Source: Tritrichomonas musculus
Lineage: Eukaryota; Parabasalia; Tritrichomonadida; Tritrichomonadidae
Length of the DNA stretch: 64,000 nucleotides
Direction of reading: 5' to 3'
NCBI GenBank assembly: GCA_039105265.1
Contig: JAPFFF010000002.1
Span: 4,340,001-4,404,000, forward strand
The position numbers were made by a program, and so were the translations under genes. Under the pieces are notes generated by a model. The model was not told the DNA's origin, did not search any database, and was given only the letters and a program-made list of their open reading frames with translations. Below, in pieces: positions 59,901-64,000 of the stretch (positions are counted from its first letter, which is position 1; each line of letters starts with the position of its first letter).

Positions 59901-61776
59901 CCATGAATTAATCAATCCAGGAACTGGTGATACACCGGAAATACTATCATGTTCAATTACCAAAACTGTCGAACCAACAGACAAAAATGCTTATTCAGCA
60001 AGATATGTGTCAAATACTTTTGCTCTCAAAACAGATTTTCCAGAAATACTTAAAGATGAAAAAATATATAATGATGATAAGGAAATTTTCTGGAATAATA
60101 TTCAAGAAGCTGTTAATGATAATAATGTTTTATCATCACAATTGGCTATAAATTATATATACAAAAGTACTTTAGATATGATTTTAGAAGCTGCTGTATT
60201 AAAAGAAGAAACTACAAGAAGTTATAGATTTAATATTGAAGATTATGAAACACAAACTTTAAATGATATCGATGAAGCAAAAGATTATGAAGTATTAAGT
60301 GAAAAATCATCTATGAAAATGTATTATAATTTATTAGATAAGATTAAAAATTGTGACGATAAATATGCTTTGAAAAGTGAAGCGTTGATGAAGGAATCTG
60401 TCATCAAATTAACCGATATCCCTTTAGAAGTGATGTCAGACAGTTATGTTGATGAAATATGGAATAAGTACATAGATACGGTGAAGACAAATGACTTATA
60501 CATGGAGTTCAGTGTTAATTCATTTGACGGTCAATCAAGTGTTAATTACAAAGGTTTGTACACTTATGTTGGGGAAGAGGAAACAAATAAATACAAAACA
60601 TGTATGTTGTTTAGGAATAAATCAACTAATCATGAAATCTATTACAGACATCAACCACAATCCGTACAAGGCTCATTTTGCACTAAAGAGCAATCAGAAC
60701 CTACATTCATAACTATATCACAAATCTACATAAAGATGGGTGATGATGACGGATCAGTGTGCTCATTGAATTATGCAAAGAATGAGTTTGCGTTGAAAAG
60801 TGAAACAGAAACAAAAATAACTCAATTAGATAATCATTATGATAGTCTTGTTGAACAATTGGATTCAACTTATTATGATAAGGTAGATTGTGATGAAAAA
60901 TTTGCATTGAAGTCAAACATTATAACAGAAGAACAACTAATAAAAAAATGTGCAATTGATTGCGGACCGATTACAGAGGGAGGGGAGATATCAATTCATT
61001 ATCTAAAACTCGAAAGCAATGTAATTAAACTGGAATACATAGTAGGTGATTATGCGCTATGTTTGGAAATAAGAATATTATTCTATGATACAACTGGAAA
61101 TCCTCATAACATTGTTCTTGTATTACATCAAAGAACTGTGTATTTCGACAATTTCAAATTCCCATTCTATTATGAAGACACTGTTGATATAACATCAGGA
61201 AGACCACTGACATATAATTTCCCAATAGGTGGATATTCTTGGACAGTTACTCAAGAATTATTAAATGCTAAACAAATATATTCAAGACAAATCATGGCAC
61301 CATTATATTTAGCAAAATTCAAGGCTGCTATTTACGGTACGCAATCAAACACAACAATCACACATTATGCTCCAATTGAAGATTTAATTGATGATTTTGA
61401 AATAGGAAAACCAGTATTTATTACAGGAAAAGTTTATAAGAATGTTGATAATCAATGGATTGAATCAACCGAAAAAGATTCAATAGATTGTATTTGTTCA
61501 GTGAAAACAACAGGTACTTGGAAAGAATTTATTGGAATTTGTGTTCGAATTGACGAAGAAAATAATTCAATAACTTTTGCAAGTCATGGTGATTATTTGG
61601 TCAAAGTTGATGATTCATCAAGGTTTGAAATTGGTGATGAAATTTATATTGATGAAGATAATCAAATCAAAGTTCTTGATGAAAATACTCCAATAACATC
61701 AAAAATAAGACGTTTAACAATTGGAATCATAACTGCAAAAATAAATGATAATATTGTTTGTGTATTCAAAGAGTAA
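56986..61776 (+). CDS. Large fibre / attachment protein 2 with KYALKSE repeats, element B
   Basis: 1596 residues from ATG 56986; the upstream frame reaches only a TTG. The first 520 residues are beta-rich. A coiled coil at about 520-580 leads into a hydrophobic patch (VAGMLAFSANGLIFGAEK). Five phage-tail-fibre-like motifs follow: KYALKSEIPD, NTFALKTDFP, KYALKSEAL, NEFALKSET and KFALKSNI (about residues 885-1310). The last 145 residues (TITHYAPIE... to VCVFKE) closely match the element A fibre end. This is the architecture of a trimeric receptor-binding fibre with a conserved terminal domain. Function inferred. Confidence 0.78.
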   Translation: MLTKFKGDIQFKVDGKTYLGSQLLTSKSNEFETVEGFSDYHVTRDALTVEDEKLNIQMNDDDITKLLQIDDKTEVFKINLRKNVFLDSEGKYIYQLSIYVLNKNFVCPCVTAAEDKKVTITEETSTTPYIKVDKNLSLDLKSLYINGEISIIYQLPLTHLKSTLPSIKCDIIDSRNSLKLHESDNLYLYKPSIITEEQIFDRNSVTDEKSNFKDCYKMVFKIPTDYQILTGLKFEFKDYCFGNQWSLTYDGEKWSGLNVQGHITGKIINKRNLQVPGKGETKYQERDGAEIMMRRSKWNTYAVHKRWDYTWGESENPIEKLFQDSDVQTKILLKDGTEIDGGEKGLTFVREYLPVGWTEGNLRYDCCVIRAYINKYTEVKDNLQFDNWDRVYLDLKLSFTKEWNRLSFYPSNLYTGHGDYDKNYFSLRGDLDTIEKLNCHEFGQFGVNNQDIAIYLFKDLVDPIEEINWDKNTNPFEYIINQQYYEVSPNPNAATTLYTDYNITSSKIITADNITTMRSDLNLVSNTVDVVSVDVDNLDKSVEGLKSRMALTEQITEKLEADIDKIRLKQKIQMVAGMLAFSANGLIFGAEKITSCVSGLWKQFVQSRQEMELPDLSRSIGVSLNSVRNWCESGPTEIPVFDEKEEEMIMTVGGAKLLTYSFRDSMKKPLLKIVDKIEEIESDYISRSELTRMDTIDIVTYYQDEQAAVLFQAEDELKNGICVFKLFTSEGQKRLYIKIEQGTITDYKGVDTTTTIDSITIEGLPKSEEYRTKYLSNISKIDKNIIITGENTDYKIAGCIIENNTFMRLLVEKTPADIAYLSDIEALDEKINALAVNSHQNDVAMFSLEYPTTDEVNTALETIQQELAKKPNIEELYTKEEADAKYALKSEIPDIIEGQTTIQFKIENNTIPDLDYNTYHELIEQYGLDIVSSDSYYTAHYVHVDYSYDNDQPSQIMRMEGSSSGLWILYQSHELINPGTGDTPEILSCSITKTVEPTDKNAYSARYVSNTFALKTDFPEILKDEKIYNDDKEIFWNNIQEAVNDNNVLSSQLAINYIYKSTLDMILEAAVLKEETTRSYRFNIEDYETQTLNDIDEAKDYEVLSEKSSMKMYYNLLDKIKNCDDKYALKSEALMKESVIKLTDIPLEVMSDSYVDEIWNKYIDTVKTNDLYMEFSVNSFDGQSSVNYKGLYTYVGEEETNKYKTCMLFRNKSTNHEIYYRHQPQSVQGSFCTKEQSEPTFITISQIYIKMGDDDGSVCSLNYAKNEFALKSETETKITQLDNHYDSLVEQLDSTYYDKVDCDEKFALKSNIITEEQLIKKCAIDCGPITEGGEISIHYLKLESNVIKLEYIVGDYALCLEIRILFYDTTGNPHNIVLVLHQRTVYFDNFKFPFYYEDTVDITSGRPLTYNFPIGGYSWTVTQELLNAKQIYSRQIMAPLYLAKFKAAIYGTQSNTTITHYAPIEDLIDDFEIGKPVFITGKVYKNVDNQWIESTEKDSIDCICSVKTTGTWKEFIGICVRIDEENNSITFASHGDYLVKVDDSSRFEIGDEIYIDEDNQIKVLDENTPITSKIRRLTIGIITAKINDNIVCVFKE

Positions 61777-61786
61777 AAGTTCTCTC

Positions 61787-62320
61787 TTATACAACAACAT
61801 ATTTCAAACAAAGATGATAAACATTAACTAAATCATTAAATTCTTTGTTATAAACTTGTTTGAAATCTGTTACCATTTCACCATCTTCATTAATTATTTT
61901 TATTGCTTCAATTTTTCGAATAGGTGATGCTTTAGATGCACAACATTTAATATCTTCATCAATATAAATTTCTACAGATGAACAATTTTTACCTAATATT
62001 GTTTTGATTATTTCTTGTAAACTTGTAATTGGTATAATAATACAATTTTTAGATATTAAATTCGAAATTAAAGCTTTATCTTGATCTAATAATATTTTTG
62101 CATATGTTTCCAAAATTAGATATTTAACATCTTTTTCAATTTCATTATTTTTTATATCAGGTAATTCAATTTCACGAGTTATAACAATATCTTCTTTCCC
62201 ATCATCTCTTTTATTAATTATTATATTATTTGTTAAGTTGTTTGTACTTTGACTAGCTGCTGAAGGCTCTAACGAAATATTAGCATTTACTCCTGCATTC
62301 GCTGCTCTTTTCTTAATCAT
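61787..62320 (-). CDS. Conserved Polinton protein (cassette gene 1), element B
   Basis: 177 residues; homologous in its C-terminal half to the 19439-19978 product of A (ITSLQEIIKTI, VEIYIDEDIKCCA, IIN.DG, FNDLVNVY). The N-terminal region differs and is Ser/Asn-rich. It converges on the fibre gene, with a 10-nt gap. Function unknown. Confidence 0.75.
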   Translation of the reverse strand: MIKKRAANAGVNANISLEPSAASQSTNNLTNNIIINKRDDGKEDIVITREIELPDIKNNEIEKDVKYLILETYAKILLDQDKALISNLISKNCIIIPITSLQEIIKTILGKNCSSVEIYIDEDIKCCASKASPIRKIEAIKIINEDGEMVTDFKQVYNKEFNDLVNVYHLCLKYVVV

Positions 62321-62340
62321 TTTTGAGTTTCTGAAAAAAT

Positions 62341-62607
62341 TTATGAAATTTGAAAATACTTTTTGATGACTAATGTGCGATCTAATGTTTGTTTCATCCT
62401 AAATATAATATCTTCAAGTTCATTAAAATCTGTTTCTATTTCTTTTTCTATAACACTTATATTCTTTGAAATATTCATACATTCACAAGATTCAGTAAAA
62501 CTATCTGTATTCATAAATGTATCAAATAATTCACTTTTGATTTCACTAAATAAATGTCTTAATTCTTGTCTATCGTCCTTTAAAGCTTTTGGTAATGATA
62601 AAGTCAT
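62341..62607 (-). CDS. Small helical protein (cassette gene 2), element B
   Basis: 88 residues from MTLSLPKALKDDRQEL; a start 30 nt upstream would overlap the divergent ORF and is not preferred. Mostly helical, acidic middle (SVIEKEIETDFNELEDI). It matches the 20001-20231 gene of A by position, between cassette genes 1 and 3; sequence similarity is weak. Confidence 0.6.
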   Translation of the reverse strand: MTLSLPKALKDDRQELRHLFSEIKSELFDTFMNTDSFTESCECMNISKNISVIEKEIETDFNELEDIIFRMKQTLDRTLVIKKYFQIS

Positions 62608-62630
62608 TTTTTTAAAAATAAATAAAAAGA

Positions 62631-62741
62631 ATGGCATTTGGAAGTTTTAATAAAAAAATTAGTGCTAAACCAGCAGTCTTATTAAATCCAAGAAAAGATC
62701 CAAATATTATTAATAAGCCAATATTTCAACCTTTATCTTGA
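62631..62741 (+). CDS. Tiny basic ORF (cassette gene 3), element B
   Basis: 36 residues, starting MAFGSFNKKISAKPA and ending PIFQPLS. It is divergent from cassette gene 2 by 23 bp, like the 20247 gene in A, and its 3' end overlaps the convergent 62726 gene by 16 nt. It may be a real small gene or a chance ORF; the position is the main argument. Confidence 0.4.
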   Translation: MAFGSFNKKISAKPAVLLNPRKDPNIINKPIFQPLS

Positions 62742-62962
62742 TTTCTAAAATCATGAAATCGAATTGGTCCAATTGGATGAAGTGTTTTTTTGGGATATAT
62801 TTTTTGTTTTTCTTTTCGAAGATTTCTATTTTCATTCTTTGGAAAATACATCAATGCCAATGAACCTTTTTCATCAAGAAGAAACGGTTTTCTAGAACCA
62901 TCATCGTCAATAACCCAAATTATTTTCCACTTTGACTTGTGTACATATCGTTGACCTTTCAT
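62726..62962 (-). CDS. Small basic protein, element B
   Basis: 78 residues, Lys/Arg-rich, with KWKIIWVIDDDGSRKPFLLDEKGSLALMYF, which looks like a small beta-rich fold, then a basic tail. Its ATG follows the stop of the upstream gene with no gap (TAAATG), so the two are probably co-transcribed. No family recognised. Confidence 0.6.
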   Translation of the reverse strand: MKGQRYVHKSKWKIIWVIDDDGSRKPFLLDEKGSLALMYFPKNENRNLRKEKQKIYPKKTLHPIGPIRFHDFRNQDKG

Positions 62963-64000
62963 TTATTTTTTTGGTCGACCACGTTTTCGAATTTCTAACG
63001 GATTTTTAACGGGTTTTGGTTCATTTTTGTGTTTTCTTGGTTTTTGATCATGACTTCCTTTTGGACGACCACCTTTACTTTTGTTTTTCTCCCATATTTC
63101 TCGTAATTCTGGTAGTGACATTTTTTCATTAACATCTATCTTTTTATTTGTTATCTTTTTAATGAGAGCATTTTTTTCTTTTATTTCATCTCTTTTTAAA
63201 GGAGGAGTGATCTGTGGCAAAACAAACGTCTTTCTAACAATTTTGACTGGCTCTTTTGGAACGATAACTTCTCCTGTATCAAACATATCAATCGGTTCTG
63301 GAATTTTCTCTATCGGTTCTGACTCATCAAATAATGAAATTTTGCCTTTGATTATTTTTCTATTTTTGTTGGAATATTTATTTTTCCATATATCTGTTGT
63401 TTGTTCTTGTTTTGGTTCTGGATCATCTTCAAAGAAAAATGCTTCTACATTTGGTTCTGTTTGTTCAGGGTTGAAATAGTTATATTTTTTGTGTTTTTTT
63501 TTATTTTGATAATGCTGATTCATAACTTCCATATATTTTCGTCTTGCTTCTGGTGATGCTTCAACATGAGCTTTTTCATATATTTTTTGAATTAGTTTAT
63601 CTGTTGCTCTTTCATCTTTTTTGGTTAAAACTCTTGGTTCATAAGTTCTTCCTTCTGGTACTTTAATTGGTGATAATGAAGCTTCAAAAGCTAGTTCTTT
63701 AACATTTTCTTCTTCTATCGTCCTTAATTTAGGTTTTTTAAGAGTTACTTTTTTTACCCATTTTTCAAAAGATTCTCGATTTTTATTTAATGGAGGTTGT
63801 GGAGTTTCTGTACCAACTGCATCATTTGTTTCTGTTATTGGTGGTTGCACAGGTTCGCTGACAGGTGGAGGTGGAGGAGGAATTTGGTCATTTGTTTCAG
63901 TTATTGGTTTTTTTTTGAAACCTGCTTTCTTATTTATAGGTTTAAATTTTGGTAATGGTGGTCCTTTAGCTACCTCGACAACTTTCGCCTTTTTTTGTTT
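62963..64000 (-). CDS. Basic, AT-hook-like protein, partial, element B
   Basis: The frame is open from the stop at 62963 to the window edge (at least 345 codons), so the N-terminus is missing. An internal GTG at 63850 is not needed as a start. The visible part is Pro/Lys/Glu-rich and mostly disordered, with a Pro run (QIPPPPPPVSEP). The C-terminus carries GRPKGS and RKRGRPKK, AT-hook-type motifs that bind the minor groove of AT-rich DNA. It could be a DNA-condensing core protein; that is inference. Confidence 0.65.
   Translation of the reverse strand, partial: KQKKAKVVEVAKGPPLPKFKPINKKAGFKKKPITETNDQIPPPPPPVSEPVQPPITETNDAVGTETPQPPLNKNRESFEKWVKKVTLKKPKLRTIEEENVKELAFEASLSPIKVPEGRTYEPRVLTKKDERATDKLIQKIYEKAHVEASPEARRKYMEVMNQHYQNKKKHKKYNYFNPEQTEPNVEAFFFEDDPEPKQEQTTDIWKNKYSNKNRKIIKGKISLFDESEPIEKIPEPIDMFDTGEVIVPKEPVKIVRKTFVLPQITPPLKRDEIKEKNALIKKITNKKIDVNEKMSLPELREIWEKNKSKGGRPKGSHDQKPRKHKNEPKPVKNPLEIRKRGRPKK

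Larger units (their letters stand above)
16762..64000. mobile_element. Element B: outer Polinton/Maverick-like element, right end outside window
   Basis: The left limit is inferred. At 16762 the sequence begins AGTAGT, the same hexamer that starts element A, and turns abruptly GC-richer. Element A is inserted between 17449 and 36247, so about 28.4 kb of B itself is visible. Family membership rests on a capsid-type double gene, an A32-like packaging ATPase, fibre genes and many short genes shared with A. No integrase or polymerase of B is visible; they may lie beyond 64000. Apart from the insertion the visible genes look open. Its age is uncertain, but it is older than the insertion of A. Confidence 0.75.

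Overview
The window looks like nuclear DNA of a parabasalid protist (a trichomonad), and its very low GC suggests Tritrichomonas rather than Trichomonas vaginalis. The support is direct: long intronless ORFs, initiator-like TCA(Py)(A/T) boxes 10-20 nt upstream of host start codons, a UAAA that overlaps the stop of the acyl-CoA synthetase gene, and large Polinton/Maverick elements of the kind that crowd trichomonad genomes. The species is an inference.

Bases 1-16761 are host DNA. They hold one ubiquitin-system fusion gene (Pro-Gly repeats, VWA, E2 and a U-box-like end; 3744-7241), tRNA-Glu (7577-7648), a decayed membrane-protein gene (about 7705-8950), tRNA-Leu (9072-9152, minus) and a long-chain acyl-CoA synthetase (13835-15784, minus). 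Between them lie AT-rich spacers, a 23-bp minisatellite (1274-2118), a TTAA-bounded inverted-repeat pair (9468-10382) and a TA-flanked non-autonomous DNA transposon with 54-bp inverted ends (12044-13576).

Bases 16762-64000 are two nested Polinton-like elements. The inner one, element A, is complete from end to end at 17449-36247. It has 395-bp terminal inverted repeats that differ at about one position and a perfect 6-bp target duplication (TACGTT). It carries integrase, protein-primed-type DNA polymerase B, packaging ATPase, major capsid protein, fibre and small capsid-linked genes, and it looks young and nearly whole, with about one break. It sits about 690 bp inside the left end of the outer one, element B. 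Element B appears to start near 16762 with the same AGTAGT hexamer as element A, resumes at 36254 and runs off the right edge. The visible part of B holds a coiled-coil gene, a giant 3811-residue gene, ATPase, two tandem major capsid genes, a candidate minor capsid gene, two large fibre-like proteins and a set of small genes. No polymerase or integrase of B is visible here.

Comparing A with B defines a shared virion module: ATPase, a 39/43-residue single-span membrane microprotein, a coiled-coil protein, an amphipathic capsid-associated peptide, major capsid protein, a candidate minor capsid protein, a three-gene cassette and a fibre C-terminal domain. The most distinctive observations are the nested insertion, the giant gene, the BspA-type leucine-rich segment in the fibre of A, the conserved microprotein, and a symmetric divergent promoter in B. 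Functions beyond named domains are inference; no database search was possible.
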